Notes: generated from the letters alone by a model not told the origin. A stretch of 64,000 nt of DNA from Paenibacillus sp. (GCA_017512705.1 JAFWEX010000084.1:62001-126000), one strand, 5' to 3'. Shown: positions 30,956 to 41,473, numbered from the stretch's first letter. Numbers and translations: made by a program.

Positions 30956-31901
30956 TTAGAGAGTCTACCATGTACACCCAACCAATCACTCCACATAAGA
31001 CAAAACCAAACGCATGCAGAGATCCGTAAATAGGAATGAAATCGAGTATGGTTAAGGTATACATGTTTCTCAGTAATGGATAGAAAATGGAAATGACAAC
31101 AACCGTGTAAAAGGCTAGACAAGATAGGCCTAAAAAGAAGGTTGCCTTTTTATCCAACGAGTTTTTCCTCAAGTAAGCAAAGAGATAAGCGGTGTAGACT
31201 ACAATATTACAGGCGAACAAAGTGACACCGATGTATTCAACTGGTTTGGAGAAAATCATACCAATCGCAATCAATATGGGTCCGATGATATCGATGGCAA
31301 CGACCCAGGGATACCAGCTTTTCTTCGTCATGATGCGTCCCAGTGCACCAATAAAAATCGGAACGATAGCAGACGAAAAATGAAAGTGGAGCGAGCTTAA
31401 CGCGTGCGTTGCCGGATTAGCTTGGAAGAGGTTGAGTTGATATTGATATAAGGTAAACCAAATCCCCCCGATAAAAAAATAAACGAGCCCCGCGCCAATT
31501 GCTATTTCCGTTGCTTTTCCTCTAGAAATCATAATAGTGTTCAAGCCATAGATGCCAAGTAGTAGTGTGAACAGTAGCCACCCAAGAGAGAGAACCCCTG
31601 GTATTGCCGTGCTTGCAAATCCCCACATCTTACTGCTCATTATGGAAGTTAGGGTAAGAAGCGCTGCGGGATATTGAAGCCATTTCATTGCGGTATAAAC
31701 CATTTGTTGATGTTTATTTTTGTCGTCATAGTTCAAAAGTAAAATGACAAGAGGTACAATGACGAAAGCCGCAAACAGTAGAAATTGTTCAACAAGCTCA
31801 AATTGAAAGTAATCAAAATAAAATATCAGAAAGGTTATGATCCCACCGGGAAACGCTGGTGCTAATAATGATTTCATTAGTTGCTTCAAGGAACTATTCA
31901 T
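30927..31901 (-). CDS. polytopic membrane protein (YndJ-like)
   Basis: 324 residues, about ten hydrophobic segments with short loops. The central H-F-H-F-S-S-A-I-V-P-I-F-I-G-A-L-G-R phrase resembles the YndJ family of Bacillus, whose function is not established. No nucleotide-binding or enzyme motif. ATG 31901 is preceded by GAAAGGAAA. Convergent with the aldehyde dehydrogenase gene. Confidence 0.65.
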   Translation of the reverse strand: MNSSLKQLMKSLLAPAFPGGIITFLIFYFDYFQFELVEQFLLFAAFVIVPLVILLLNYDDKNKHQQMVYTAMKWLQYPAALLTLTSIMSSKMWGFASTAIPGVLSLGWLLFTLLLGIYGLNTIMISRGKATEIAIGAGLVYFFIGGIWFTLYQYQLNLFQANPATHALSSLHFHFSSAIVPIFIGALGRIMTKKSWYPWVVAIDIIGPILIAIGMIFSKPVEYIGVTLFACNIVVYTAYLFAYLRKNSLDKKATFFLGLSCLAFYTVVVISIFYPLLRNMYTLTILDFIPIYGSLHAFGFVLCGVIGWVYMVDSLRKNALSTDS

Positions 31902-32230
31902 GGGTTTTCCTTTCTAACTACGTTTATCGTAATAACTGCCTGCATCCAGTTGTGTACCGTTCTTTAGTATAGATCGGCAATTCTTCTTATAGTAGTCTAA
32001 CACATTTATTTATCATTATATGAAAATAAGCTTATCTTACTGCGAGACCATACAATGATCACTAAAATAACGGATCTACCTTGTGATGCAAGACGGAGAA
32101 ACCGTTATTTGGCATTGATATAACAGAGTTTATTTTGACCTATATTGGTCATATTTTCATATATTAATGTTATCATTAAGAAAATTATCTTATACATAGA
32201 GCCATCTTGTAGATTGGGGTCGATTACATT
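31902..32230. other. 329-bp divergent intergenic region
   Basis: Contains AAATAACGG (32065-32073) and CCGTTATTT (32102-32110), a 9-bp inverted repeat around a 28-nt loop; either operator or structured leader. AT-rich promoter-like sequence flanks it. Confidence 0.4.
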
Positions 32231-34387
32231 ATGAGGGGTATTTTCCGATTCGGTTCTCGTACGATCTGGCTTTATATAGCTGCTGCCATTGTTGTTGGTT
32301 TGGTTACAAGCTATGTTGTCCTCTCTGTACCGGACTCCCCTAAGATCCAAAGTGAAAAAGGCATGCTAGATTTAACGAAGGTTCATGTCAGTGAGAATCC
32401 GCTAAAGTTAGCAGGGGAGTGGGAGTTCTACTGGCAGGAGCTGCTGTCGCCTGAGGATCTACAGATTCGTTCGACAAGGGACGGAGTTCTTAACCACTGG
32501 ATCAGCATCCCGAACTCTTGGCTAGACTATCAGCTAGATGGTCAGGAGCTAAACGGTACAGGCTATGCCACTTTTCGAGTGGTCATAGAGCTTAGCGAGC
32601 AGGATCGGAACGAACGACTTGCTCTGCGGCTGCCAACTATTTTCCATTCGTATAAATTGTGGGTGAATGGCGAGCAGCTAGCGGAAGTCGGTATGGTTGG
32701 CCGGGACAAGGGTAAAACGATCCCCCATCTGGCAACGAAGCTGGTATTCTTCCAGCCTGAGAATGACACCGTAGAACTGGTTATGCAAGTCGCCAACTTC
32801 CATCATCATCGAGGCGGCATCACTAAGTATATCGAGCTGGGTGGAAGTGATGCGTTAACGATAAGGACCAATCTGAGAATCGCTGCTGAAATGTTCGTCA
32901 CTGCAAGCCTACTGGTCATTGGCTTGTATCATTTGCTGTTGTTCTCCCTGCGACGCAAAGACAGAGCAACCTTGTTTTTTGGTCTGTTCACCCTAATGTT
33001 CGGTATCCGCTCGTTGCTGGTTGGCGAGCTATTACTCACCAAATTGTGGCCGTCTTTTCCGTGGGAATTGCAGTTCAAGATCGAGTACCTGATTCTGTGC
33101 AGCGGTGGGTACATCATCACGATGTACTCAGATCGCATCTTTCCCAATTATATATCGCGGTGGTTCCGGCGTGGCACGGGGATTGTAACTGGCGCATTCT
33201 GCATCGTTGTTATCTTGACTCCTGCCATTATCTATACAGAAATGTTACCGCTGATCGGTGTGATGGTTGTTCTGCAGATGGTTTATCTGATGATCGGGCT
33301 GGCTCAGGCAGCTGTGCGACGTATGGAGGGAGCGCTGGTCTTCCTGCTGGTATCGGTGGTTGCTTTAGTTACCGTTATCAACGACTTTTTATATTACAAC
33401 GAATGGTCACGAATCGGAAATACCTCTCCGCTTGGTCTATTGGTGTTTACAATCGCACAGATGATGCTGCTTTCTTCAAGATTTACGAGGGCTGCGGCCA
33501 ATGAGGAGAGGATTGCAAGCGAGCTGCAGGACGCTAACAACAAGCTGATCGAAATGAATATGAATTTGGAGCGGACCGTACAGGAGCGCACACAGGCATT
33601 ATCCGCAGCTCATGATGATATTCGCACTTCGTATGACCGGTTGCTTCTTTCCGAGCAAGGGAGGAAAAAGCTTCTTGCCTATATAACGCATGATCTGCGT
33701 ATGCCGTTGTCCAGCATGCTTGGTTATGTTGAGGCTGTGCAGGACAAGGTCAAGCCGGAACGTAATGAACAGTATCTGAAGTATATTCAGGAGAACACGA
33801 TAAGGATTAACCGCATGATTGAAGAGCTATCCTTCTTGTCGCATCTAGAGACGGGACAAGTCTCGTACCGAATGGAGCCGGTTCACGTGGTTCACTTCTT
33901 GCGCCGATTCTATGAACAATATGAGCTCGTTGTGCGTGACGCAGGGTTGGACTTTATGCTGGATATCGAAGATGCAGAAGACCAAGGATCGAACTTGCCT
34001 GTTGTCGAGATGGATGCGCAAAGATTAGAGCAGGCGTTGTTCAATCTTGTGTCGAACGCGATGAAGTTCACCTCTAGGGGTGGAGAGGTACGTATTGCAC
34101 TAACTATGGACGAGGAGAATCATACCCGCTATGCAACCATTAGCGTACAAGATTCTGGGATGGGTATTCCCCCAGATCAGCTCGAACAGATCTTTGATCG
34201 CAATTACAGGTATGATCGACCGGGCGCGGAGACAGGGGTCGAGGGCAGCGGACTTGGGCTAGCCATTTGCAGAGAAATCGTACAGGCACATGGCGGCAGA
34301 GTTCGAGCGGAGAGCGACGGCAAGATGGGGGCGAGCTTCTATGTATCACTTCCTTGTATTGTAGGATTACCAGAGGAGGTTCAGTGA
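32231..34387 (+). CDS. sensor histidine kinase with 7TMR-DISM sensor
   Basis: 718 residues. An N-terminal membrane helix (about 14-34), an extracytoplasmic jelly-roll-like domain (about 50-210), seven transmembrane helices (about 215-400), a coiled-coil linker, then HisKA with phospho-acceptor His487 (Y-I-T-H-D-L-R-M-P-L) and a HATPase_c domain with N-A-M-K-F and G-S-G-L-G-L-A. The sensor layout is the 7TMR-DISM type often linked to carbohydrate or unknown ligands. The ribosome site is weak. The cognate regulator is probably the OmpR-type gene at 34690, separated by a terminator. Confidence 0.9.
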   Translation: MRGIFRFGSRTIWLYIAAAIVVGLVTSYVVLSVPDSPKIQSEKGMLDLTKVHVSENPLKLAGEWEFYWQELLSPEDLQIRSTRDGVLNHWISIPNSWLDYQLDGQELNGTGYATFRVVIELSEQDRNERLALRLPTIFHSYKLWVNGEQLAEVGMVGRDKGKTIPHLATKLVFFQPENDTVELVMQVANFHHHRGGITKYIELGGSDALTIRTNLRIAAEMFVTASLLVIGLYHLLLFSLRRKDRATLFFGLFTLMFGIRSLLVGELLLTKLWPSFPWELQFKIEYLILCSGGYIITMYSDRIFPNYISRWFRRGTGIVTGAFCIVVILTPAIIYTEMLPLIGVMVVLQMVYLMIGLAQAAVRRMEGALVFLLVSVVALVTVINDFLYYNEWSRIGNTSPLGLLVFTIAQMMLLSSRFTRAAANEERIASELQDANNKLIEMNMNLERTVQERTQALSAAHDDIRTSYDRLLLSEQGRKKLLAYITHDLRMPLSSMLGYVEAVQDKVKPERNEQYLKYIQENTIRINRMIEELSFLSHLETGQVSYRMEPVHVVHFLRRFYEQYELVVRDAGLDFMLDIEDAEDQGSNLPVVEMDAQRLEQALFNLVSNAMKFTSRGGEVRIALTMDEENHTRYATISVQDSGMGIPPDQLEQIFDRNYRYDRPGAETGVEGSGLGLAICREIVQAHGGRVRAESDGKMGASFYVSLPCIVGLPEEVQ

Positions 34388-34473
34388 GTTCATTCATTTA
34401 GCAACCAAGTAAACTAGTAAAAAATCCTGCTTGATTCGACTTGAAGTGCACCTCCGTAGAATAGACATTGGAA

Positions 34474-34517
34474 AAAGCCCCTGGGTATCCGATGGATATC
34501 AAGGGGTGCATTTTTTA
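34474..34517 (+). terminator. terminator between kinase and regulator genes
   Basis: GCCCCT...TATCC-GAT-GGATA...AGGGGTGC hairpin followed by six T. Confidence 0.75.
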
Positions 34518-34689
34518 TGGAAAAGAATTGGCATGCTTCATCTCGAACGCGAACTTAAAGATTCCTTTGAGTTACGTCCATGAACTAATCATGCATGATA
34601 AGATACAAGGAGGAAAATCGCTATAATTTAACATAAATTAGGGGGAGACGAGGCAATGGTACCCCCAATCGTGGAAGGAAGGTGACGAT

Positions 34690-35382
34690 GTGGTGGACGC
34701 TTATAGAATCATGATCGTCGATGATGATCCCCATATCTGCGAGATTGTTCAGGTGTATTGCGAGCGTGAGGGCTTCATATCCTCCTACAGTCATAACGGA
34801 ACAGAGGCCATGAAACAGCTAGCATCGTTCAAGCCGGATTTGATTGTACTGGATGTCATGCTGGCTAATGAGAACGGCATTGATTGGTGCAGGAATGCAC
34901 GCAGCTTTACGAATGCACCGATCGTGTTTCTGAGCAGCCGCGAGGAAGATGATGTGAAAATCAGCGCATTATCCGATGGTGGCGATGATTACGTAACTAA
35001 GCCGTTCAGTCCCAGTGTACTCATGGCCAAGATCAAGGCTCATCTTCGCAGAGTGTCGACAGGCAGAAGAGAACAACTGCTGGAGTTACCCGGATTGACG
35101 CTGGATTACTACGCACAGTCCGTAATCATGGGTAGTGAAACGATCTTTCTATCGAAAAAAGAGTTCGGTCTGTTGTCTTATATGGCACAACACGTGAATC
35201 GTGTCGTCAGCGCTGATGCGTTGTTTCAGCTCATCTGGGGAACGGAGAGTGTGGAAGATACGAGAACGGTCGCTGTACATATCAGTAATTTACGCAGGAA
35301 AATCGAAGCTGACCCTGCACATCCGGAGAGAATTGTTACGATTCGGGGGGCCGGATATATGCTGGTTGCCAGAAGTGCGTAA
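34690..35382 (+). CDS. OmpR/PhoB-family response regulator
   Basis: 230 residues: receiver domain with acidic pocket D-D-D and phospho-acceptor Asp55 (I-V-L-D-V-M-L), then a winged-helix DNA-binding domain (F-G-L-L-S-Y-M, V-A-V-H-I-S-N-L-R-R-K). GTG start at 34690 with AGGAAGGTGA upstream. It probably takes its phosphate from the 7TMR-DISM kinase just upstream, although a terminator and about 300 bp separate them, so the two can be transcribed independently. Confidence 0.92.
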   Translation: MVDAYRIMIVDDDPHICEIVQVYCEREGFISSYSHNGTEAMKQLASFKPDLIVLDVMLANENGIDWCRNARSFTNAPIVFLSSREEDDVKISALSDGGDDYVTKPFSPSVLMAKIKAHLRRVSTGRREQLLELPGLTLDYYAQSVIMGSETIFLSKKEFGLLSYMAQHVNRVVSADALFQLIWGTESVEDTRTVAVHISNLRRKIEADPAHPERIVTIRGAGYMLVARSA

Positions 35383-35756
35383 TAAGTGGGGGCATCTATC
35401 CAAAATATGCTCATGCCGGGCAACTGAAGCTACGCACTGACAGAATGGGCTACTTACAGCGATATGATTCTAATCTACATGATCAGGCAATGAACTCTCG
35501 ATGGGACGCCAACCGTATGAGGGCGTATTGCAGCATCGTAGCATCGTAGCGAAGTGGGAACGAACTATTACAATACATTCACGGATCATACCATTAAAAA
35601 ACTTCAATCATCTTATATTAAAATGGTTACTTGAAGAAATGAATCTTCAAGTAACCATTTTTTATGAATTGCTTCAATTATTAATGACTAATTCGCCATG
35701 TGTGAAATGTTACACCTGCCGTCGCTATGAGCGCGAAGATGCATTAGTACTGATGC
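35383..35756. other. 374-bp gap
   Basis: Contains a very strong terminator at 35621-35663; nothing else recognised. Confidence 0.5.
35621..35663 (+). terminator. strong hairpin terminator
   Basis: 17-bp perfect stem (35621-35637 with 35644-35660), 6-nt loop, followed by TTT; also T-free A-rich on the left. Confidence 0.85.
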
Positions 35757-37094
35757 TTACTTGGAATCAGTAAGTCGGCCCACAAGCAACAGATACATCA
35801 ACAGTGCGAACAAGGTGATGATTGACAGGATCAATAGCACCATTCCAAAAGATACTACATCCATAAGAGATGCGGTATAGGTGATGCCTATGGAAACGGC
35901 TACATTTAACACCAGGTTATAGAATCCAATAGCTGTTCCTGATTTTTCTGCAGGGATGGAGCGTACACAGGAATCAAGCAAAGGCGCGTACATGAATGCG
36001 AATGACCCTGAGAACAGCACCATGGAGATCACATATACAGGAATGGAGCTTCCAATAATGCCGGGCAAAGCCAAGCTGCATACGATTGTGGCCATAGCAA
36101 TGGAGACGGCCTGCTTATTGGTCAATACTTTTGCTGTTTTTCCAGACAGCGATCCGATTATGATCGCCGTTACATAACCTGGTATGAGTAGCAGTGAGAT
36201 TGTGTCGAGCTGAAGATTATACATCTTTTGAAGCATGAATGGGAAAATAAAGATGTAACCTAGTTGAACGGAATAAATAACAAAGGCTATAGCAAGAACC
36301 GATGCAAAACGTTTATTTTGAAAAAAGGAAATCCCGATGAATGCCTTCTTGCTCTTACTGATATAGCCAAGAAAAAGTGCCGTTGCGACTACAAAGATCA
36401 TAATAAAGATCCAGTTGAAATTCGTTAAATACATCAGCACTGAAGTAGTAATAGCGGATACGAGAATCAGACCGATGAGATCAACGTGACTTTTCTGAGA
36501 CTGTTCCTTCGGCAAATATTTAAGAATGAATGGAAGCAGAATTAAGGACAGCAGCGGAATTAAGAATAATGTTGACCAATTTAAATAGGTAGACACGTAT
36601 CCCCCAGTAATGGAACCGATAACAAGAGAAAGTGAATAGCTGCTTGTGCTGAGACCCAGGAATTTTTTCTGTTCATCTTTGGGTAGGTGTTTCATTACAT
36701 AGATAACATATAAAGTTTCAGCGGCCGCCAGACCTGCAGTCTGGATCATACGAGCAATAACAATGATTAGATAAGAGTCTCGGAAAATGTACCCAATAAT
36801 CGAACCAATGCAGATTAGGATAACCCCTGCAACCAGCAGCTTTCTGATACTGATCGAATCGGCCAAAGAGGCATAGATGACAGCACCGATTCCAATCACA
36901 AGTCCCGCTAATGAAGCTTGTAAGCTAACCATAGTTGCTGAGATTCCCAGATCATCGCCTATGGCTACTGAAACCAGCTTAAATGAGTTATCGATGATCA
37001 AGGCAAAGACGAAAAAGAGCAGAATGACAGGGACTGCCCTTTTCGCTTGAAAGGACGAGGTAGTTGTTGGTGCTTGTTCAGTTATTGTAGCCAT
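35757..37094 (-). CDS. MFS transporter (DHA-type, next to deoD)
   Basis: 445 residues with 12 or more hydrophobic helices and the MFS loop motif between helices 2 and 3 (L-A-D-S-I-S-I-R-K-L). The overall form resembles drug/proton antiporters of the Tet(K/L)-like branch, but the gene lies 28 bp downstream of deoD on the same strand, so nucleoside or base transport is also possible. ATG 37094 is taken because of the upstream AAAGGAA; GTG 37103 is in frame too. Confidence 0.85.
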   Translation of the reverse strand: MATITEQAPTTTSSFQAKRAVPVILLFFVFALIIDNSFKLVSVAIGDDLGISATMVSLQASLAGLVIGIGAVIYASLADSISIRKLLVAGVILICIGSIIGYIFRDSYLIIVIARMIQTAGLAAAETLYVIYVMKHLPKDEQKKFLGLSTSSYSLSLVIGSITGGYVSTYLNWSTLFLIPLLSLILLPFILKYLPKEQSQKSHVDLIGLILVSAITTSVLMYLTNFNWIFIMIFVVATALFLGYISKSKKAFIGISFFQNKRFASVLAIAFVIYSVQLGYIFIFPFMLQKMYNLQLDTISLLLIPGYVTAIIIGSLSGKTAKVLTNKQAVSIAMATIVCSLALPGIIGSSIPVYVISMVLFSGSFAFMYAPLLDSCVRSIPAEKSGTAIGFYNLVLNVAVSIGITYTASLMDVVSFGMVLLILSIITLFALLMYLLLVGRLTDSK

Positions 37095-37122
37095 TCGCCA
37101 CATTCCTTTCCGGAATTAGATG

Positions 37123-37839
37123 TTAAGCAAGTTCGAGTGCAATTTCCATCATTCTAGTAAAAGCGGTCTGTCTCTCTTCAGAGGTCGTGGCTTCATGTCT
37201 GAAAATATGATCGCTAATCGTCAAGATACACAGAGCATTAACGCCTGCATGGGCTGCATTCATATACAGGCCTGCAGATTCCATCTCGGCACACAGAATT
37301 CCCATTTCGCTCCATTTCTTCAGCGCCGTTGGGTCCGCATTATAAAAGATGTCACTGGAAAGCACATTGCCTACATGAACCTTCTGTCCCTGCGCATCGG
37401 CTATTTTCTTGGCTTTTTCCAACAGTTCGAATGATGCCGTAATAGAATAGTGACCTGGTAGATTGTACTGATGTCCATAATTGGAATCGGTTGCAGAACC
37501 CATCGCGAAAACAATGTCATACAGGTTCAAATGATCTTGAATCGCGCCTGCGGAACCAATACGAATGAGATTTTTCACACCGAATACATGAATTAGCTCC
37601 CATGAGTACAGACTCATGCTTGGCGTTCCCATTCCAGTTCCCATCACTGAGATTTTTCTACCCTTGAAAGTCCCCGTATAGCCCAACATACCGCGGACAT
37701 TATTGAACTGGACGACATTATCCAAATAGTTGTCTGCAATAAACTTTGCTCTTAAGGGATCGCCCGGCAATAGAATCGTCTCGGCAATCTCTACTCCTCC
37801 AGGTTGAATATGCGGCGTTTCTTTATGGGATGTGCTCAT
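37123..37839 (-). CDS. deoD: purine-nucleoside phosphorylase, DeoD type
   Basis: 238 residues, the hexameric DeoD length. Seen: phosphate-site G-D-P-L-R-A and R-I-G-S-A-G-A, base-site E-M-E-S-A-G-L, and catalytic Asp in S-D-H-I-F-R-H-E-A-T-T-S-E-E-R-Q-T. It splits purine (deoxy)nucleosides with phosphate to give the base and (deoxy)ribose-1-phosphate. ATG 37839 has GAGGAGAATTGAA upstream; the longer frame to 37989 has no support. It shares an operon with the MFS gene and follows a divergently ended GntR gene; a 12-bp element at 37867-37878 matches the rbsK leader. Confidence 0.94.
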   Translation of the reverse strand: MSTSHKETPHIQPGGVEIAETILLPGDPLRAKFIADNYLDNVVQFNNVRGMLGYTGTFKGRKISVMGTGMGTPSMSLYSWELIHVFGVKNLIRIGSAGAIQDHLNLYDIVFAMGSATDSNYGHQYNLPGHYSITASFELLEKAKKIADAQGQKVHVGNVLSSDIFYNADPTALKKWSEMGILCAEMESAGLYMNAAHAGVNALCILTISDHIFRHEATTSEERQTAFTRMMEIALELA

Positions 37840-37866
37840 TTCAATTCTCCTCTTCTTCGTGGATTG

Positions 37867-37878
37867 GTATAGTTGTAT
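37867..37878 (-). promoter_or_regulatory. putative GntR operator in the deoD leader
   Basis: Minus strand ATACAACTATAC, identical to 50087-50098 in the rbsK leader. A second ACAACT lies just upstream in the same leader. It lies between the predicted transcription start and the ribosome site. Confidence 0.65.
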
Positions 37879-37905
37879 AACAAGTTGTCTAACTGGTATG
37901 AAATT

Positions 37906-37934
37906 AAAATACCACACGTCGCATTCCCTATCAA
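37906..37934 (-). promoter_or_regulatory. sigma-A-type promoter of deoD
   Basis: On the minus strand TTGATA (37929-37934), 17-bp spacer, TATTTT (37906-37911). Confidence 0.55.
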
Positions 37935-37987
37935 CTAATTTTTTCTGGATAATTTCTCTATCTTTCCCGCTAGTCGTTCTGGTATGC

Positions 37988-38028
37988 AAAAGGGCAGTGA
38001 CTTCTCCTATATGGAGAAGTCACTGCCC
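37988..38028 (-). terminator. terminator of the GntR gene
   Basis: 16-bp perfect stem GGGCAGTGACTTCTCC around TATAT, followed on the minus strand by TTTT. Confidence 0.88.
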
Positions 38029-38045
38029 TGCAATGATAATAAGTG

Positions 38046-38789
38046 CTATTGTTTCGAAGCGTTAATTACAATCTGGCTAAATTCTTTAGGAATATAATAT
38101 TTATTGTATACAATAGGGTACTGTTCATTTACATATAGACTTTCCAGCAACAAGTCGCACCCCTCGCCGGTATCCAGTTTATATTTTTGAGATAAGGTAT
38201 TCATCACCGTAGAATGTTTGACCTCTACCGTTGCAGAGTTAGCCAGCTCATATACCTTATTCTCAAGCATGTCCAGCAGTTGCTCTTCATTTTGAAGATC
38301 CAGGTTCAATTCTGTTACAGCCTCAATGGCCATAAAGGTAAATCCATAAGCTACTGCCTGTCCTTTACTCATATACCAACGCTCAATAGCTACTACCGCT
38401 GTGGCTTTTCTTTTGAGAATCTCTCTCGTGTAGTCACTCTCGAGGTCCAGTCTAAAATGGATGTCGACATGATCAATGTCCTCGGTATGGCACTTATAAA
38501 TAGGATTACCGATTTTCTCCAACCCATCTTTCTTCTGCACCATTCGAGATCGGGTCACAAAGTTCCCTTTACCATGAATACTCGTCACCAGGCCGTCATC
38601 TTGCAATAGCGCTAGTGCTTGTCTTAACGTCATTCTGCTTACGTCGAACATTTTGGCAAGTTCAGGTTCAGCAGGCAATTGACTATTGGAAGGGAACACA
38701 CCACTCATGATCTTTTTGAAAAGTTCATTGTATACGGTAAGGTATAGCGGTTTTTTTTCTTTGGGCAGATGTCCCGGCTTTATTTCCAT
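38046..38789 (-). CDS. GntR-family regulator with UTRA domain (HutC/MngR type)
   Basis: 247 residues from ATG 38789 (GTG 38801 also in frame). Winged helix at about 10-75 (P-E-L-A-K-M-F-D-V-S-R-M-T-L-R-Q-A-L) and a UTRA ligand-binding domain ending V-Y-N-K-Y-Y-I-P. It lies directly upstream of, and in the same direction as, the deoD-MFS pair, which it probably represses. It is a clear paralogue of the GntR protein at 49242-49973, sharing L-R-Q-A-L-A-L-L-Q-(D/E)-D-G and Y-N-K-Y-Y-I-P. Confidence 0.9.
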   Translation of the reverse strand: MEIKPGHLPKEKKPLYLTVYNELFKKIMSGVFPSNSQLPAEPELAKMFDVSRMTLRQALALLQDDGLVTSIHGKGNFVTRSRMVQKKDGLEKIGNPIYKCHTEDIDHVDIHFRLDLESDYTREILKRKATAVVAIERWYMSKGQAVAYGFTFMAIEAVTELNLDLQNEEQLLDMLENKVYELANSATVEVKHSTVMNTLSQKYKLDTGEGCDLLLESLYVNEQYPIVYNKYYIPKEFSQIVINASKQ

Positions 38790-38801
38790 CGGTTCACACA
38801 C

Positions 38802-39356
38802 CTATTCTCTTAATTCATCAGTTAGAGCATATTATAGCATACCTGTGAAAAGAGTTACTCAAACGTATTATTTCGAATTTGATTAACCTTATCATCTAGA
38901 GAACAAAAAAAGAATCCATTAATCTGGCTAACAGGTTATCCGGATAACCTTCTGAATTTCTTATTCCAAAATGAAGATGGTAGCAGTGAAGGGCGTTCGA
39001 TCAGGCACGTTTTCCGCCTCTAAAAAATGAATAAAAATTCGAAATATTGGATGATCTATTGTTCTGATGGATACGCCTGCGACTTACATAAATTTCTTGA
39101 CGCTATCAAGAGTTTCCTATATGTTAAGAGGGGGTCGTTTTATGTCGAAATTTGAATAAAAATAGATAATAATGATCTTTAAATGTATTATTTTGTAGTC
39201 TTTTGTAGAACAAAATACATAATATGTATGAAAGCGGTTACAAAATTATGGGCAAGTTATAAAAATTATATGCACAATTAAATGTTTTTTCTTGAACAAT
39301 AAGTATGAAAATCTATATTCAAAAATGTTCAAAAAAATATAAAAAGGGTGACTAAA
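38802..39356. other. 555-bp divergent intergenic region
   Basis: Contains an 18-bp perfect palindrome at 38933-38950. The right half (39100-39350) is strongly AT-rich and must hold the chemoreceptor promoter; no sigma-D consensus was clear. Confidence 0.45.
38933..38950. promoter_or_regulatory. 18-bp perfect palindrome
   Basis: AGGTTATCC-GGATAACCT, between the divergent GntR and chemoreceptor genes; operator candidate. Confidence 0.5.
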
Positions 39357-41357
39357 ATGCGTAACAATCTATTTTCCATTAACAAATCCCTCAAGCTCAA
39401 ACTGATGTTTATTTTGCTAGCGATATCGCTAATTCCACTCGTTGCTTCGTCATACATATTAGTCATCCAATCCAATGCTGCCATAAATGCCACATCTAAT
39501 AATGCTTTTGAAGAGGCGACCAATCTTAATGCGAAATATATTAACGATTGGATATCGCAAAAAATTGAATCAATGCAAGCAGTTGTGAAAAATCATCCGG
39601 AATTTTTCGATGATGACCCTGAGCAAGCTATTCCAGTTCTTAAGATATTGGCACAAAGTGATCCTGACGTACAAGTATTTGCGTATGTGGACACTAAGGG
39701 GTATGTCTACGAAACGAGTGACCAAAGTTACGATGGAAGTGAATTTCAAAATGTGAAGAACGCGATGAGTACCAAAAAAATTGCAATCTCCGACATACTC
39801 AAAGCTGTAAATGAAGATCTCGACATTATTATCATCGATATTCCACTTATCAATGATAAAGGTGAGTATAGAGGGATTATTCAATCGATGCTTGATGTAT
39901 CCAAAATCTCTAAAGTTGTTAAAGATATCAAAGTCGCTACAACAGGAAAAGGGTACTTACTATCAAGCAGTGGAGTATTTCTGATTCACCCAGATACGAC
40001 GAAAATTGGCAAGAATATAAAAGAAACGGAAAATAAAAATGCCGTTGATCTGTTAAACGAGAATGTTTTGGCTAACAAAAGTGGCATGATAAATTATCAA
40101 GATGGCAGTGGTCAAAGCATCGTTGCCTCTTATAAGGAAATCGATCGAACGGGTTGGCGGCTAGTTTTGAATGCTCCTGCTCAAGAAATGAATGTGCAAG
40201 CTAAGAAATCAAAACAAGTTGCCATTACGATTATTGTTATCTCTTTGATCAGTGTGGCTATCATTGCAGTTTTGCTGGCAAGAGTGGTAGTTCGCCCGAT
40301 TTACAAGGTTATAGAGCATTCGAAGAACATGGCTGAAGGTGATTTCACATCAAAAATTGAAGTTGAAGGTAAGGATGAAATCGCTAAACTTTCTATTGCC
40401 TATAATTCTATGATTGATAATCTAAGGAATCTAATAAGCAAAGTCATCATTGCTGCAAAAACGGTAGATTCTAAAACACGTGAAATGAATAGCATGGCTG
40501 ATCGATCTGGCAAAATTTCAACAGAAATACTTGCTACAATAGATGGTTTTGCGAAAGGTGCAACTGACCAAGCTGAGTCCGTACAACATGGATCATCGAT
40601 GGTAAAAAGTATAACAAATGATATTCAAGAGATCACAACTAATGTTGAAAATTCAGCAGATATGATCAAATTAGTTGATGCAGCTGTTGATGAGGGGGTC
40701 ACGGCTGTTGTCCTTCAGTTGAATCTTATGGAGGAGAGTAAGAAAACTACGGATAACGTAGAAATGACAATTAATATGCTTGCTGAAAAATCAGAAAAGA
40801 TTAGTGAAATAGTAGATGTTATTGGAGCCATAGCTAGCCAAACCAACCTTCTTGCACTTAATGCAGCAATAGAAGCAGCCCGTGCAGGAGAGCAAGGGAA
40901 TGGCTTTGCAGTTGTTGCAAATGAGGTCAGAAAACTTGCTGAAGAATCAGCGAATTCAAGCAATGAGATTATTGCGCTTATTAAAGAAATACAGGCAAGA
41001 ACATCTGAAAGTGTGGATGAGGTTAATCTAGTAAAAGAAGTCGTATTAAAGCAAGAAATTGCAGTAAATGATACCAAGAAAAATTTCGACCAAATCAGGG
41101 CTTCTGTACAAAATATTGTTACACAAATAAACCAAGCAGCATCTTCGGCACATGAAGTAAATAAAAAGTCTTATGAAATATCTGGAGTTATAGAGACGAT
41201 AGCAGCTGTTGCTGAGGAAAATGCAGCAGCCACAGAAGAGTTTCTATCCGTTACTCAAGAGCAAGCTCACGGAATACAAAAAGTAAGGGCTGATTCGGAA
41301 GATGTTGTGACTGAGGCTAATCACCTTCTTGAGGCAGTTAAGAATTTCAAAATTTAG
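39357..41357 (+). CDS. methyl-accepting chemotaxis protein, Cache sensor
   Basis: 666 residues. Transmembrane helices at about 12-34 and 285-307 flank an extracytoplasmic double-Cache-like domain; a HAMP domain (about 308-360) leads to the signalling domain with the conserved hairpin tip [21 protein letters not shown]. No C-terminal pentapeptide tether. ATG 39357 with AAAGGGTGA upstream. It is a stand-alone receptor; the ligand is unknown, with Cache domains often binding amino or organic acids. Confidence 0.95.
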   Translation: MRNNLFSINKSLKLKLMFILLAISLIPLVASSYILVIQSNAAINATSNNAFEEATNLNAKYINDWISQKIESMQAVVKNHPEFFDDDPEQAIPVLKILAQSDPDVQVFAYVDTKGYVYETSDQSYDGSEFQNVKNAMSTKKIAISDILKAVNEDLDIIIIDIPLINDKGEYRGIIQSMLDVSKISKVVKDIKVATTGKGYLLSSSGVFLIHPDTTKIGKNIKETENKNAVDLLNENVLANKSGMINYQDGSGQSIVASYKEIDRTGWRLVLNAPAQEMNVQAKKSKQVAITIIVISLISVAIIAVLLARVVVRPIYKVIEHSKNMAEGDFTSKIEVEGKDEIAKLSIAYNSMIDNLRNLISKVIIAAKTVDSKTREMNSMADRSGKISTEILATIDGFAKGATDQAESVQHGSSMVKSITNDIQEITTNVENSADMIKLVDAAVDEGVTAVVLQLNLMEESKKTTDNVEMTINMLAEKSEKISEIVDVIGAIASQTNLLALNAAIEAARAGEQGNGFAVVANEVRKLAEESANSSNEIIALIKEIQARTSESVDEVNLVKEVVLKQEIAVNDTKKNFDQIRASVQNIVTQINQAASSAHEVNKKSYEISGVIETIAAVAEENAAATEEFLSVTQEQAHGIQKVRADSEDVVTEANHLLEAVKNFKI

Positions 41358-41441
41358 AGACTAAACTTAGGGTCCGATCAAGCCTTAAGCAGGATTTGTT
41401 TGCTAATGCTATGAAGCAGATCCAGTTGTAGTTGTTTATTG

Positions 41442-41473
41442 GGCCATCCGCAAAGGATGGCCTTAAAACTTGC
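41442..41473 (+). repeat. hairpin plus TAAAACTTGC, also at 8453-8487
   Basis: GGCCATCC-GCAAA-GGATGGCC followed by TTAAAACTTGC. A close copy lies in cassette A after an SDR gene. It lacks a T tract, so it may be a mobile repeat or a structured 3' element rather than a simple terminator. Confidence 0.55.

Noticed and set aside
32065-32110. attachment-like site on the minus strand (GCATCACAAGG)
   Set aside because: Only a short match within a 9-bp inverted repeat that explains the structure better.
35501-35773. 90-codon plus-strand frame
   Set aside because: Runs through a perfect 17-bp terminator hairpin and has no ribosome site.
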